A stretch of DNA of 55,037 nucleotides from Candidatus Nomurabacteria bacterium (GCA_026396065.1 JAPLXO010000010.1:57073-112109); one strand, 5' to 3'; counted from the first letter of the stretch, positions 17,786 through 27,825 are shown. The notes: generated from the sequence alone by a model not told the origin. A program made the numbers and translations.

Positions 17786-19226
17786 TTTTTACATTACTAC
17801 TACTCTTCCATATGTAAATGCAGATCTTCATATGGGCCATGCACTAGAATTTGTGCGTGCAGATATTATTGCGCGATATAAAAAATTGCAGAGTTTTGAT
17901 GTATTTTTTAATACTGGTACAGATGAACATGGAATGAAAATATATGAGAAGGCTGTGGCTGAAGGGAAGACGGCTCAAGAATTTGTAGACCAAAAATTTT
18001 TACATTTCAAAGATTCAGTAAAAATTTTTGGCATGTACGAAAGTACTTTACATTTTGCTCGCACGACAAATGAAAATCATATTCTCGCAGCGCAAGAATT
18101 TTGGAAAAGAGTTTATGACAATGGTTATATTTATAAAAAGAATTATGAAGCGAAATATTGCGTAGGTTGCGAAGAGACAAAAAGTGATTCTGAATTAGTA
18201 AACAATGAATGTCCTATCCACCCTGGGCGAGCACTCGAGACTATTGCTGAAGAAAATTATTTTTTCAAATATTCTGAATTCACAGATAAACTTTTGGATT
18301 TCTATAAAAAGAATCCAAATTTCGTCGTTCCTGATTTTAGATATAACGAAATAAAATCTTTCGTAGAAAGAGGATTGCATGATTTTTCTATTTCTCGTTT
18401 GAAAGAAAAAATGCCATGGGGCATACCTGTGCCAGGAGACGAAAACCATGTGATGTATGTATGGTTCGATGCTTTGACAAATTATATTTCTACACTTGGG
18501 TGGCCAGAAACTTCAGGAGATTTTGAAAAATATTGGGTAAATGGAAATCCTACACAATATTGTGGTAAAGATAATCTTCGTTTTCAATCTGCAATGTGGC
18601 AAGCGATGCTAATGGCTGCCGATTTGCCAAATTCTCATCAAATAGTGATCAATGGTTTTATCACAGCTGATGGAGGAATAAAAATGTCCAAGACATTAGG
18701 TAACGTAGTTGACCCGAAAGAAATTGTAGCTGAATATAGCACAGACGCGCTTCGATTTTTCCTTGCTAAAGAAATTTCTTCTTTTGAAGATTCACCCTTT
18801 ACTATGGAGCGTTTTAAAGATTCTTATAATGCAGGACTTGCGAATGGAATAGGAAATCTCACTAGTCGTATTATGAAAATGGCAGAGACAAATTTGGAAA
18901 GCCCTACTGAAATTCCAGAAATGAAAATCTCTGAAGATTGGGAGCCAGCAATAATTGCCATGGAGAATTTTAATATTCAAGAAGCGATGAGTGTGATATT
19001 TAAACATGTGTCCGAACTCGATGAAACTATTCAAAGTAAACAACCATTTAAACTTGTAAAAACAAATAAAGAAGAAGCTGTAGAAATTATAAAAGATTTA
19101 GTTATAAAACTTCACAATATTGCAGTGATGCTCACACCTGTGCTTCCAGAAACAAGTAAAAAAATTATCGAAATTACAAAATCCGGCAAAATGCCAGAAC
19201 AACCACTCTTTTTGAGAAAAGACTAA
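17772..19226 (+). CDS. metG: Methionyl-tRNA synthetase
   Basis: FYITTTLPYVNADLHMGHALEFVRADIIAR, GTDEHGMKI, KMSKTLGNVVDP. Start assigned at MSKNNFY; overlaps the previous gene by 14 bp. Confidence 0.96.
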   Translation: MSKNNFYITTTLPYVNADLHMGHALEFVRADIIARYKKLQSFDVFFNTGTDEHGMKIYEKAVAEGKTAQEFVDQKFLHFKDSVKIFGMYESTLHFARTTNENHILAAQEFWKRVYDNGYIYKKNYEAKYCVGCEETKSDSELVNNECPIHPGRALETIAEENYFFKYSEFTDKLLDFYKKNPNFVVPDFRYNEIKSFVERGLHDFSISRLKEKMPWGIPVPGDENHVMYVWFDALTNYISTLGWPETSGDFEKYWVNGNPTQYCGKDNLRFQSAMWQAMLMAADLPNSHQIVINGFITADGGIKMSKTLGNVVDPKEIVAEYSTDALRFFLAKEISSFEDSPFTMERFKDSYNAGLANGIGNLTSRIMKMAETNLESPTEIPEMKISEDWEPAIIAMENFNIQEAMSVIFKHVSELDETIQSKQPFKLVKTNKEEAVEIIKDLVIKLHNIAVMLTPVLPETSKKIIEITKSGKMPEQPLFLRKD

Positions 19227-20011
19227 TGAAGTATATAGATATACATTCACATTTGAATTTGGAACAGCTAAAAGTTGATCATGAGAGTGTAGTTTTTCGT
19301 ATGGTAGAAAATAATGTTAGCACTATCACTATCGGTGTGGATTACGAGACTTCGAAGGAAGCTATAGAAATAGCAGGGAAATATGATTTCATTTGGGCTG
19401 GAGTAGGACTTCATCCTACAGATAATGCGAATGAAGATTTTGATATAGAAAAATATGAAGTATTAGCACAACATAAAAAAGTCGTTTGTATTGGCGAATG
19501 TGGACTAGATTATTTTCGTGTAGTAGATGAAGCTACAAAAGAAAAACAAAAAGAGTTATTTAAGAGTCATATTGAAATTGCATTAAAAGTAGGGAAGCCA
19601 CTCATGATTCACGCACGTCCATCAAAAGGAAGCCAAGATGCATATGAAGATGCACTTGAAATTTTAGAAAATTATAAAAAAGAAAATAATTCTTTGAGTG
19701 GTAATTTTCATTTCTTTGTAGGAGATATCCCTATTGCAACACGAGTACTCGCTATTAATTTTACGATGTCTTTTGATGGACCCATCACATTTACTAGTGA
19801 TTATGATGAAGTAATAAGGTTTATACCAATAGAGTCTATAATGTCTGAGACGGATTCACCATTCGCTGCACCAGCACCATATAGAGGTAAAACTTGTGAA
19901 CCATATATGGTTAGGGAAGTAGTAAAAAAAATCGCTATTTTAAAAAATTTAACCGAACACGAAGCCTCTGAAGTTATTTTTACTAACGCAAAGCGCACCT
20001 TTCACATTTGA
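19226..20011 (+). CDS. tatD: TatD-family metal-dependent hydrolase (DNase)
   Basis: YIDIHSHLN, WAGVGLHPTD, CIGECGLDYFR, MIHARPS, ETDSPFAAPAPYRGKTCEP. Confidence 0.92.
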   Translation: MKYIDIHSHLNLEQLKVDHESVVFRMVENNVSTITIGVDYETSKEAIEIAGKYDFIWAGVGLHPTDNANEDFDIEKYEVLAQHKKVVCIGECGLDYFRVVDEATKEKQKELFKSHIEIALKVGKPLMIHARPSKGSQDAYEDALEILENYKKENNSLSGNFHFFVGDIPIATRVLAINFTMSFDGPITFTSDYDEVIRFIPIESIMSETDSPFAAPAPYRGKTCEPYMVREVVKKIAILKNLTEHEASEVIFTNAKRTFHI

Positions 20012-20134
20012 CAATAAGGCTTTTTCTTGCTAATTTGAATAGGTATGTTCGATATGGCGGTCATCCATATCGCATTTGCCACATTATTATTAAAGGCAAT
20101 TGTCCACAATATACATTAATTATAAATATTAAAA

Positions 20135-20620
20135 ATGGAAGAAAAAAACATTGATGTTGAAGTAGCAGAACCTCGTGTCTACGAAGTTGGCTATCTTTTG
20201 AGTAATGCTATAGAAGAAGCAGAAGTTCCAGTCGAATATGGTAATTTAAAAGATTTTGTCGCTTCTTTTGGGGGAGTGATTATTTCTGATGAAATGCCAA
20301 AAAAGATTGATCTCGCTTACACTATCGAAAAAGTTATAAAAAATATAAAACATAAATTTGACTCTGCATATTTTGGTTGGATTAAATTTGAAATGACTCC
20401 TGAAAAAGTGCTTGAGCTTAAAAAGAAATTGGATCTAGATATTAAGATTGTTCGATTTATTATTATAAAGACTGTCCGTGAGAATACTCTCGCTGTTAAA
20501 AAGTTTGTTCGTAGTGATATCAAGAGACACACTCCAAAACTTCGCGCAGAAGGTGAAGAAGCTCCAGAAATAAATAAAGAAGAAATCGATAAAGAAATCG
20601 ATGCTATGGTGGAAGTTTAA
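20135..20620 (+). CDS. rpsF: 30S ribosomal protein S6
   Basis: YEVGYLLSNAI...GGVI...KIDLAYTIEKVI...YFGWIKFEM...VRFIIIKT; followed by ssb and rpsR. Confidence 0.9.
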   Translation: MEEKNIDVEVAEPRVYEVGYLLSNAIEEAEVPVEYGNLKDFVASFGGVIISDEMPKKIDLAYTIEKVIKNIKHKFDSAYFGWIKFEMTPEKVLELKKKLDLDIKIVRFIIIKTVRENTLAVKKFVRSDIKRHTPKLRAEGEEAPEINKEEIDKEIDAMVEV

Positions 20621-20673
20621 TATTATAAGTTAATTAAACTACATCTCAGATGTAGTTTTACTAAAACAAACAT

Positions 20674-21123
20674 ATGTATTTAAACAAAGCAATCGTCATA
20701 GGAAATTTAACAAGAGAGCCAGAACTTAAATCATTACCATCTGGTATGAAAGTTTGTTCATTCTCTCTAGCTACAAATCGCGTTTGGAAAGATAAAAATG
20801 GTGCAAAACAAGAAGCTGCAGACTTTCACAATATTGTAGTATTCGGCCGACAAGCTGAAACTACTGCTCAATATCTTCACAAAGGAAATAGTGCACTTGT
20901 AGAAGGCAGAATGCAGACACGAAGTTGGGATGATAAAGAAGGTGTTAAAAAATACCGCACTGAAGTCATTGCTGATCGTGTGCAATTCGGACCAAAAGGT
21001 GGAAGTGGAGGTGAAGCACCTTCGACAGGGAAAATAGCCACAGGACCAAAAGGTGACGAAAATGAAGCAGATATGATCGATTACCCAGAGGAAGATATTA
21101 ACCCAGAAGACATTCCATTCTAA
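20674..21123 (+). CDS. ssb: Single-stranded DNA-binding protein
   Basis: NKAIVIGNLTREPELKSLPSGMKVCSFSLATNRVWKDKNG...FHNIVVFGRQAETTAQYLHKG; acidic C-terminal tip DIPF. Confidence 0.97.
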   Translation: MYLNKAIVIGNLTREPELKSLPSGMKVCSFSLATNRVWKDKNGAKQEAADFHNIVVFGRQAETTAQYLHKGNSALVEGRMQTRSWDDKEGVKKYRTEVIADRVQFGPKGGSGGEAPSTGKIATGPKGDENEADMIDYPEEDINPEDIPF

Positions 21124-21151
21124 ATTAAAAATTAACTAATAATAAATTAAA

Positions 21152-21352
21152 ATGAAACAAGATTACTTTTCATCAAACAATATAAAATTCATCGATTATA
21201 AGGATATTGAAATTTTAAAGAAATTCATTAATCCTAATGGCAAAATAATGAACCACAAGCGCACAGGTGTGACTTCAAAGAACCAACGTTCTCTAGAAGA
21301 AGCTATTAAACGTGCTCGTTTTATGGGTCTATTACCATTCGTAGCTAGATAA
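21152..21352 (+). CDS. rpsR: 30S ribosomal protein S18
   Basis: IDYKDIEILKKFINPNGKIMNHKRTGVTSKNQRSLEEAIKRARFMGLLPFV. Confidence 0.97.
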   Translation: MKQDYFSSNNIKFIDYKDIEILKKFINPNGKIMNHKRTGVTSKNQRSLEEAIKRARFMGLLPFVAR

Positions 21353-21356
21353 AAAT

Positions 21357-22115
21357 ATGGAAAATATAAATAACAATGTAGAAGTAACACCAAAGGTAAT
21401 TACTTTTAGTTCTCTTTTTATGGAAAGTTTACAGGTCTGTAAATCTTTGTTTAAAGATTATACTTCAAATGTATTACTTTTGTTGATATTACTTATGGTA
21501 CCAATTGTAAATCTTTTTGTTGCACCATTTATCATGTTTATAATTGGTAGAAAAATACAAGGAGAAAATAATCCATTTACTGGATCTGTTAAATTATATT
21601 TTAGTAAATTTTGGAATATAGTTTCACTTATGTTTGTTTATTTAGGAATGATATTTTGGAAGACAATTATTTGGATTTTATTACCAATAGTATTTTGGGG
21701 ATTATTAAAAGTTATAGGTGTACATTCTGCAATCATGAGTAGTATCCTAAATACATTGATACCAATACTTATTATAGTATTTCCTCTTATCTTTATGTTG
21801 AAGTATTTCTGTGGTTGGAGATTTGCTGTAAATGTATTACTCTTTGAAGATAAAAAAAATAAAGATGCATTAAATAGAAGTTGGGAACTTACTGACAATC
21901 GTAAATGGGATATCTTTTTTTATTTTTTAATATTAGGACTTATTGCTGTTATTTATTCTGTTATTCTAATAGTAACTATTAGTTCTATATTTAGATTGGA
22001 TTCTGTTTTAGATAAACATACTCTCTCTATTATTAGATCAGTAATAACTTCTCCAATATCATTTATAATTACTACCTTCTTTACTATTTTATATTTTAAA
22101 TTTAAAAATAAGTAA
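21357..22115 (+). CDS. Multi-pass membrane protein, unknown
   Basis: Several hydrophobic segments; LNRSWELTDNRKWDIFFYFLILGLIAVIYSVILIV. Confidence 0.65.
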   Translation: MENINNNVEVTPKVITFSSLFMESLQVCKSLFKDYTSNVLLLLILLMVPIVNLFVAPFIMFIIGRKIQGENNPFTGSVKLYFSKFWNIVSLMFVYLGMIFWKTIIWILLPIVFWGLLKVIGVHSAIMSSILNTLIPILIIVFPLIFMLKYFCGWRFAVNVLLFEDKKNKDALNRSWELTDNRKWDIFFYFLILGLIAVIYSVILIVTISSIFRLDSVLDKHTLSIIRSVITSPISFIITTFFTILYFKFKNK

Positions 22116-22144
22116 TATTTATTAAATTAATTTATAAAATTCAC

Positions 22145-22188
22145 AAAAAAATCCCTTTCAGCTTGTTTAGAGCTAAAAGGGATTTTTA
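22145..22188. terminator. Terminator hairpin between convergent genes
   Basis: AAAAATCCCTTT-cAGCTtgtttagAGCTaa-AAGGGATTTTT. Confidence 0.85.
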
Positions 22189-22209
22189 TTTTTGATAGGA
22201 GAGGTTAAT

Positions 22210-22731
22210 TTAATTCTCCTCCTGTTTTTCCATGAAAACATGGCTACCTATTAAGAGCAAATGCCCCATATTTAATTGCAAAACCACAATTACCAATTTA
22301 CTTTGGGAATCTGTGATTAATGATAAACGGTGAAGTTTCTCGTTTATTAAAACATAAACATGAGCATTGGTATTATTCTTGTTCATACCTTTTTTCACGA
22401 AATTTTTAATAATTGATATTCCTTCAAAATAATTGTAAAGTTTGTGCACTCCTTTGTCTTTAGATTCTTCTATCACTGTCCTGTGTGATACACCATCTAC
22501 AACTGGGCTGTAGCTGTCAGTTACAAAACCATCAAATTTTGGAATTATCTGACCATCAAATGGTTCGTACACATTCTCTGCAATAAAGAGATCGTATTGC
22601 TCAGATACCTCTTTGAAGAAGCAATGAACGTTTTCTTTACTAATTTTAAAGTCTTTAGTTTGACCTTCGATCCTTAGTTGTCCTATGGGAACTAAAGTAC
22701 CAGTTTCTGGGGAAAAGATTTCTTCTGCCAT
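22210..22731 (-). CDS. Hypothetical protein
   Basis: ORF MAEEIFSPETGTLVPIGQLRIEG...; no family recognised. Confidence 0.55.
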   Translation of the reverse strand: MAEEIFSPETGTLVPIGQLRIEGQTKDFKISKENVHCFFKEVSEQYDLFIAENVYEPFDGQIIPKFDGFVTDSYSPVVDGVSHRTVIEESKDKGVHKLYNYFEGISIIKNFVKKGMNKNNTNAHVYVLINEKLHRLSLITDSQSKLVIVVLQLNMGHLLLIGSHVFMEKQEEN

Positions 22732-22991
22732 GATTTTTGCTTGTTAAATTTGTTTTTAATTATTAGTATTTATCAACCTTAACTAAGGTAAACAGCTTCT
22801 ATAATACAAATATAGGGGAGCACACTGGAAAGAATTTTTCCATCCAAAGTGCTCACCATATTTGAAAACAAATTATTTTTCAAAGTTCTTTATTTTACGT
22901 TATTATATAGATAAAATGGAAAAAGTCAATGTATCTTAAAAACAAAAAAACTCCCAACTGAGAGTTTTTTTTGTTTACTTTTTTATATAAT

Positions 22992-23570
22992 TTATGCTCT
23001 TTCTACGTAGTCTCCAGTTTCGGTATTTATTACAATAGTATCACCTTCATTTATAAACATTGGAGCAGTGACTGATGCGCCGTTTTCTAGAGTAATATAT
23101 TTATTTCCACCTTTTGAAGTATCTCCGCGGACTGCAGGAGGGGCTTCTTTGACTTTGAAATTCATTTTGATAGGAAGCTTCAAACCAATTGTTTGCTCTT
23201 CGCCATCATTATCCCAAACCAAAGCTGTGACATTTTCATTTTCTTTTAAAAATTTAGTTGTGTTGCCAAGGAGTGTTTCATCGAGTTTGAAACGATTTGC
23301 TTTGTTACCAATTTCACAAAACCAATATTCACCTTTATTGTGATAAAGGAAAGTGACTTCACGTTTTTCGATTTCAGCTTCGTCTGCTTTATCAGAGACG
23401 TGATAAGTAGCAGGGAAGACCTTACCAGAAATGAGACTACGAAGCTTCACTTGGTTTTGAGGTTTTCTTTGTTGAGTACGAGCTACGTGTGATTCTACCA
23501 CTTCACATGGTTCATCATCATGTAATATTATCTTTTTCTCTCTTATTTCACTGTATTCTAGTGTTGCCAT
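22992..23570 (-). CDS. efp: Elongation factor P
   Basis: KOW/OB arrangement; VKLRSLISGKVFPATYHVSDKADEAEIEKREVTFLYHN...ITLENGASVTAPMFINEGDTIVINTETGDYVERA. Confidence 0.93.
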   Translation of the reverse strand: MATLEYSEIREKKIILHDDEPCEVVESHVARTQQRKPQNQVKLRSLISGKVFPATYHVSDKADEAEIEKREVTFLYHNKGEYWFCEIGNKANRFKLDETLLGNTTKFLKENENVTALVWDNDGEEQTIGLKLPIKMNFKVKEAPPAVRGDTSKGGNKYITLENGASVTAPMFINEGDTIVINTETGDYVERA

Positions 23571-23587
23571 AAATGTATTTACCCCAA

Positions 23588-23637
23588 AACCCCACCCCTA
23601 GCCCCTCCCCAAATTTGAAGATTTTAGAGAGGGGAAT
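23588..23637 (+). repeat. C-rich palindromic repeat, copy 1 (inverted partner of 23998-24047)
   Basis: AACCCCACCCCTAGCCCCTCCCCAAATTTGAAGATTTTAGAGAGGGGAATA aligns to the reverse complement of copy 2. Confidence 0.9.
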
Positions 23638-23643
23638 ATTGTG

Positions 23644-23982
23644 TTAACATTTTTTAATTTCAATTTTTATTTTTGCTAAAACTTTTTTTAGATTATTTTC
23701 TACTTCAGAATTCCAGAATCTAATAACTTTTATATTTTTTGAATTCAAGTATTCTGTACGCATTTTGTCGTATTCTTGATTTTCTTTATGAATTTCACCA
23801 TCTAGTTCTATTGCGAGTTTTATTTTCGGTGCATAAAAATCTAAGATAAATTTATCTATTGGGTGCTGTCTTCTGAATGTTATTCCAATTTTATCTTTAC
23901 GTAATTCTTCCCAAAGAATTTTTTCTGCTTCAGTTGCTTCTTTTCGTAAGTAACGAGCCTTTGGAACTATTGTCACTTTCAT
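23644..23982 (-). CDS. DUF559 domain endonuclease-like protein
   Basis: ARYLRKEATEAEKILWEELRKDKIGITFRRQHPIDKFILDFYAPKIKLAIELDGEIH...DKMRTEYLNSKNIKVIRFWNSEV matches the DUF559 pattern. Confidence 0.93.
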   Translation of the reverse strand: MKVTIVPKARYLRKEATEAEKILWEELRKDKIGITFRRQHPIDKFILDFYAPKIKLAIELDGEIHKENQEYDKMRTEYLNSKNIKVIRFWNSEVENNLKKVLAKIKIEIKKC

Positions 23983-23997
23983 GATTTAATTATAGCA

Positions 23998-24047
23998 TTC
24001 ACCCCTCTCTATTTTTACAAAAAATGGGGAGGGGCAGGGGTGGGGTT
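23998..24047 (-). repeat. C-rich palindromic repeat, copy 2 (inverted relative to copy 1)
   Basis: Reverse complement AACCCCACCCCTGCCCCTCCCCATTTTTTGTAAAAATAGAGAGGGGTGAA. Confidence 0.9.
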
Positions 24048-24059
24048 GAATGCGTTGGG

Positions 24060-25115
24060 TTATTCCCCAGCACTAGTGACTTGGATTTCTCCGAAGCGGT
24101 GTTCGATTTCTTTCTTGATTTCTTTAGCTACTTTAGTATTTTCTTTTAGCCATGTGCGTGTAGCATCATAACCACGTCCCATTGAAATTTTATTTCCTTC
24201 TTTATCTTTCATACTGTATGAAGCTCCGGACTTTTCAATAATGCCGAGCTTTTCACCGAGAGCCATAAGTTCACCTTCGTGTGAAATACCTTCACCGTAT
24301 ATAATATCAAATTCTGTTTGCTTGAATGGAGCTGCTACTTTATTCTTCACTACTTTCACACGAGTGCGTCCGCCGACTACTTCTTCACCTTTTTTAATTT
24401 GCGCAATTCTGCGAATATCCATACGCACTGATGTGTAGAATTTTAACGCCTTTCCTCCTGGTGTAGTTTCAGGATTTCCGAACATCACACCGATTTGCAT
24501 ACGAATTTGGTTTATGAAGATTACGACAGTTTTAGATTTTGCGACGATAGCAGTGAGTTTGCGAAGCGCGTGACTCATCAATCGAGCTTGTCTTCCTACA
24601 TGAGCTTGGCCCATATCACCCTCTATTTCATCTTTTGGAGTAAGTGCTGCTACGGAGTCGATGACGATGACATCGATTTTTCCAGAGCGGACTAATGATT
24701 CAGTAATTTCTAAACCTTGTTCACCTGTGTCTGGTTGAGACAGGAGTAGATCATCAATTTTTACACCGAGTGCACGAGCATATACAGGATCCATTGCATG
24801 TTCTGCATCAATATACGCACATACACCACCTTTTTTTTGTGCTTCAGCTACGATGTGTAGGGCTAGTGTAGTTTTTCCAGATGATTCTGGACCAAAGATT
24901 TCAAGGATTCTTCCACGAGGTACTCCACCGATACCGAGAGCCATATCGAGGCCGAGAGAACCAGTAGGGATGACGTCTACATCTACTTTTGGCTTTTCAC
25001 CAAGCTTCATTATAGAACCTTCACCGAATTTTGCTTGAATCGCTTTGAGTGTATCATCGAGTCCTCGGTCGTTCATTGTCTCACTATTGCCTGCTTTTTT
25101 TGGTTTTTTTATCAT
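24060..25115 (-). CDS. recA: Recombinase RecA
   Basis: [58 protein letters not shown]. Confidence 0.98.
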   Translation of the reverse strand: MIKKPKKAGNSETMNDRGLDDTLKAIQAKFGEGSIMKLGEKPKVDVDVIPTGSLGLDMALGIGGVPRGRILEIFGPESSGKTTLALHIVAEAQKKGGVCAYIDAEHAMDPVYARALGVKIDDLLLSQPDTGEQGLEITESLVRSGKIDVIVIDSVAALTPKDEIEGDMGQAHVGRQARLMSHALRKLTAIVAKSKTVVIFINQIRMQIGVMFGNPETTPGGKALKFYTSVRMDIRRIAQIKKGEEVVGGRTRVKVVKNKVAAPFKQTEFDIIYGEGISHEGELMALGEKLGIIEKSGASYSMKDKEGNKISMGRGYDATRTWLKENTKVAKEIKKEIEHRFGEIQVTSAGE

Positions 25116-25122
25116 TTGATTT

Positions 25123-25479
25123 TTAATAAATTAACTTATAAATTTTCTCATCACTATGCCCAAACTTGTCGACTGCTTTTATCTCTATTATATTATAACC
25201 AGAAAGTAAGGCAATTGTTTCATTAAAATCACCTTTTTGATCGACTGAAATTTCTCTACCGTCTAGTATTACTTGGGTAGCATTTTTTGCGTTTCCTGTA
25301 ATGTTTACTATGTTATTTTCTACTTTTGCACCATCTACTAAATTCACATTTCTAATTTTTACTCCAAAAATCAAGTCTTTTGACCGAAAAAAAACAAAAA
25401 TAAGTATAAAAACAAATAATAGTACAAGAGAGCTAATTTTTAATATTTTTTTTACACCTTGTTTCATATTACATATCAC
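25123..25479 (-). CDS. Membrane-anchored small protein with Ig-like fold (Glucodextran_B-like)
   Basis: N-terminal TM then [56 protein letters not shown]. Confidence 0.6.
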   Translation of the reverse strand: MICNMKQGVKKILKISSLVLLFVFILIFVFFRSKDLIFGVKIRNVNLVDGAKVENNIVNITGNAKNATQVILDGREISVDQKGDFNETIALLSGYNIIEIKAVDKFGHSDEKIYKLIY

Positions 25480-27694
25480 TCATACTATTATTTCCATCAG
25501 AATCTCTATTTATTTTCTCTAAAATTTCTCTAGGTTTTGCTCCATCTCCAGCGCTGATTACTCCTCGTTCTTCAAGTATATCCATTAGTCGTGCTGCACG
25601 AGCATAACCAAGTTTTAATTTTCTTTGTAAATATGAAGTACTTGCTTTTCCAGCTTCTATGACACAAGCTCGTGCTTCTTCATACATTTCGTCTTCATCA
25701 GCATTATCATCTAGACTACTTTCAAAAATGCTTTTATCGTGATTAATACTTTCAGAAGATAAAGAAATTTCATTTGTTATTTCATCAGAATAACTATCTG
25801 CTAAGTATTTTACTACTTTTTTCACTTCACTTTCTGAAATAAAAGCAGATTGCAGACGTTCTGGTTGGGCATCACCTGAAGAGTAAAGCATATCTCCTTG
25901 ACCTAAAAGTTTTTCTGCGCCTGTAGCATCTAATATAGTACGTGAATCAATACCAGAAGAAACTTTTAGCGCAATACGTGCAGGAATGTTTGCTTTGATT
26001 AGACCAGTAATGACATTTACTTCAGGACGTTGAGTAGAAAGAATAATATGAATACCGACAGCACGAGACATTTGTGCGAGACGTACGATAGCACTTTCAA
26101 GCTCACGAGGGTAAGCAGTCATAATATCTGCAAGTTCATCTATAATTATGACTATATATGGTAGTCTGTCTGGCATTTTCGCCGTCACATCTTCTTTTTC
26201 TTGTGTTTTATCGTAAGTTTTTCTTAATTTTGGTAGTACGGTCTCATGGTATGAGGTAATATCACGCACCGATTCTTCTTGGAGGATGTCATATCGTCTG
26301 TCCATTTCTTTTGCTGCCCATTTGAGTGCAAGAATAGATTTTTTTGCATCTGTAATAACTGGAGTGAGTAAATGAGGAATTTTATTGTACAAAGTTAGCT
26401 CCACACGTTTTGGATCAACCATAATAAATTTCAAATCGTCTGGTCCATTTCTATATAGAAGGGAAGTAATGACAGAGTGAATGGTGACAGATTTTCCAGA
26501 TCCAGTAGTACCAGCTATGAGTGCGTGTGGCATCTTTGCTAGGTTCGCGAATGTGGCCTTGCCAGAGATTCCACGACCGAGTGCTATAGTGAGTGGCTTT
26601 GCAGAGTTTTCAAATTTTTCATCAGCTAGGAGTGTCGCTAGTCCGACTGTAGATTTTACTTTATTTGGAATTTCAATACCGACGAGTGATTTACCTGGTA
26701 TAGGAGCCTCGATACGTATAGGGTGTGCAGCAAGAGCTAAAGCCAAGTCTGGTTGTAGTGCAACAATACGAGAGAGTTTCATTCCTTCGGCTGGTTTCAA
26801 AGCATAACGTGTGATACTTGGTCCTACTGTGATCTCATCCATTTCTACTTCGATACCGAAATTTTGCAGAGTCCTTTTTATGATATTTGCATTTGCTTTT
26901 ATATCTCCAGTATTTGGTTTTCCTTTGTCTTCCTCAAGGAGTGAAAGTGGTGGTGGTACGTATGCATGAGACACATATTTTTTACCTACTGGTGGTGGTA
27001 GGTCTTCATCTGCTACTTTTAGTTTTTTTGTGCTCTTTTTTTCTTGAATTTCTTCCTCTTCATCCTCATCGTTTTCATCTATTTCTTCCGGCTCTCCCTC
27101 ATCTATATTATCTGTCTCAAATTCTTCATTAATATCTTCGATTATCTTTTCACTATAACCAAATAATTTTCTTATACCATTCCAAATTTTTTCTAAATAG
27201 GGAAGTAGTACTGGTTTCGCATCAAACATTACTAAAAGAGAAATTATTAAAATTGCTCCTAGAAAAATTATACTTGCATAAATATCAAAAAGTCCTACGA
27301 ATGGTTTTGCTACAAATTCTCCTAAAAGTCCTCCCGCGTGTTTTTTTGAAGCAATTTCAAAAAGCCCGAGTCCAGATAATAGAAAAAAAGTTCCAGAAAT
27401 TGATCTAGTAAGACCGATATCAGGACGTTCAGATTTTATAAAAGAAGACCCAAGTAATACTAAAAGAATTGGTAATAAAATATATCCAACCCCTAGTAAA
27501 AAATAAAAGAAATCATAAAAAAATTTTCCTACGACACCCGCTGATCCAAATGCAGACATTATCAAAAATAATGCTAATACAAAAAATATGACTGCCCATA
27601 TTCCGTGTTTTGTTTCTGTTTTTAATTTTCTTTTTCCACCCTCTTTATCTTCTTTTCTTTTTGAATTGTTTTTAGAATTTTTTTCGTTTGCCAT
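25469..27694 (-). CDS. ftsK: DNA translocase FtsK/SpoIIIE
   Basis: N-terminal TMs, LIAGTTGSGKSVTIHSVITSLLY Walker A, IIIDELADIM, C-terminal gamma-like winged helix. Confidence 0.96.
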   Translation of the reverse strand: MANEKNSKNNSKRKEDKEGGKRKLKTETKHGIWAVIFFVLALFLIMSAFGSAGVVGKFFYDFFYFLLGVGYILLPILLVLLGSSFIKSERPDIGLTRSISGTFFLLSGLGLFEIASKKHAGGLLGEFVAKPFVGLFDIYASIIFLGAILIISLLVMFDAKPVLLPYLEKIWNGIRKLFGYSEKIIEDINEEFETDNIDEGEPEEIDENDEDEEEEIQEKKSTKKLKVADEDLPPPVGKKYVSHAYVPPPLSLLEEDKGKPNTGDIKANANIIKRTLQNFGIEVEMDEITVGPSITRYALKPAEGMKLSRIVALQPDLALALAAHPIRIEAPIPGKSLVGIEIPNKVKSTVGLATLLADEKFENSAKPLTIALGRGISGKATFANLAKMPHALIAGTTGSGKSVTIHSVITSLLYRNGPDDLKFIMVDPKRVELTLYNKIPHLLTPVITDAKKSILALKWAAKEMDRRYDILQEESVRDITSYHETVLPKLRKTYDKTQEKEDVTAKMPDRLPYIVIIIDELADIMTAYPRELESAIVRLAQMSRAVGIHIILSTQRPEVNVITGLIKANIPARIALKVSSGIDSRTILDATGAEKLLGQGDMLYSSGDAQPERLQSAFISESEVKKVVKYLADSYSDEITNEISLSSESINHDKSIFESSLDDNADEDEMYEEARACVIEAGKASTSYLQRKLKLGYARAARLMDILEERGVISAGDGAKPREILEKINRDSDGNNSMSDM

Positions 27695-27720
27695 TCTTGT
27701 ATTTTAGCATAATTTTTTTT

Positions 27721-27825
27721 ATTTACCCTCTCATTAATAAGGAGAGGGTAAGGGTAAGCGTGAGGTAAATTTAATTAAGAACCTAATCCCAGCCTTCTCC
27801 TTGTAAAGGAGAAGGGGAAGAAATA
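27721..27825. repeat. Two divergent copies of the palindromic repeat family between ftsK and the next gene
   Basis: ACCCTCTCATTAATAAGGAGAGGGTAAGGGTAAGCGTGAGG and CCTAATCCCAGCCTTCTCCTTGTAAAGGAGAAGGGG. Confidence 0.7.
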
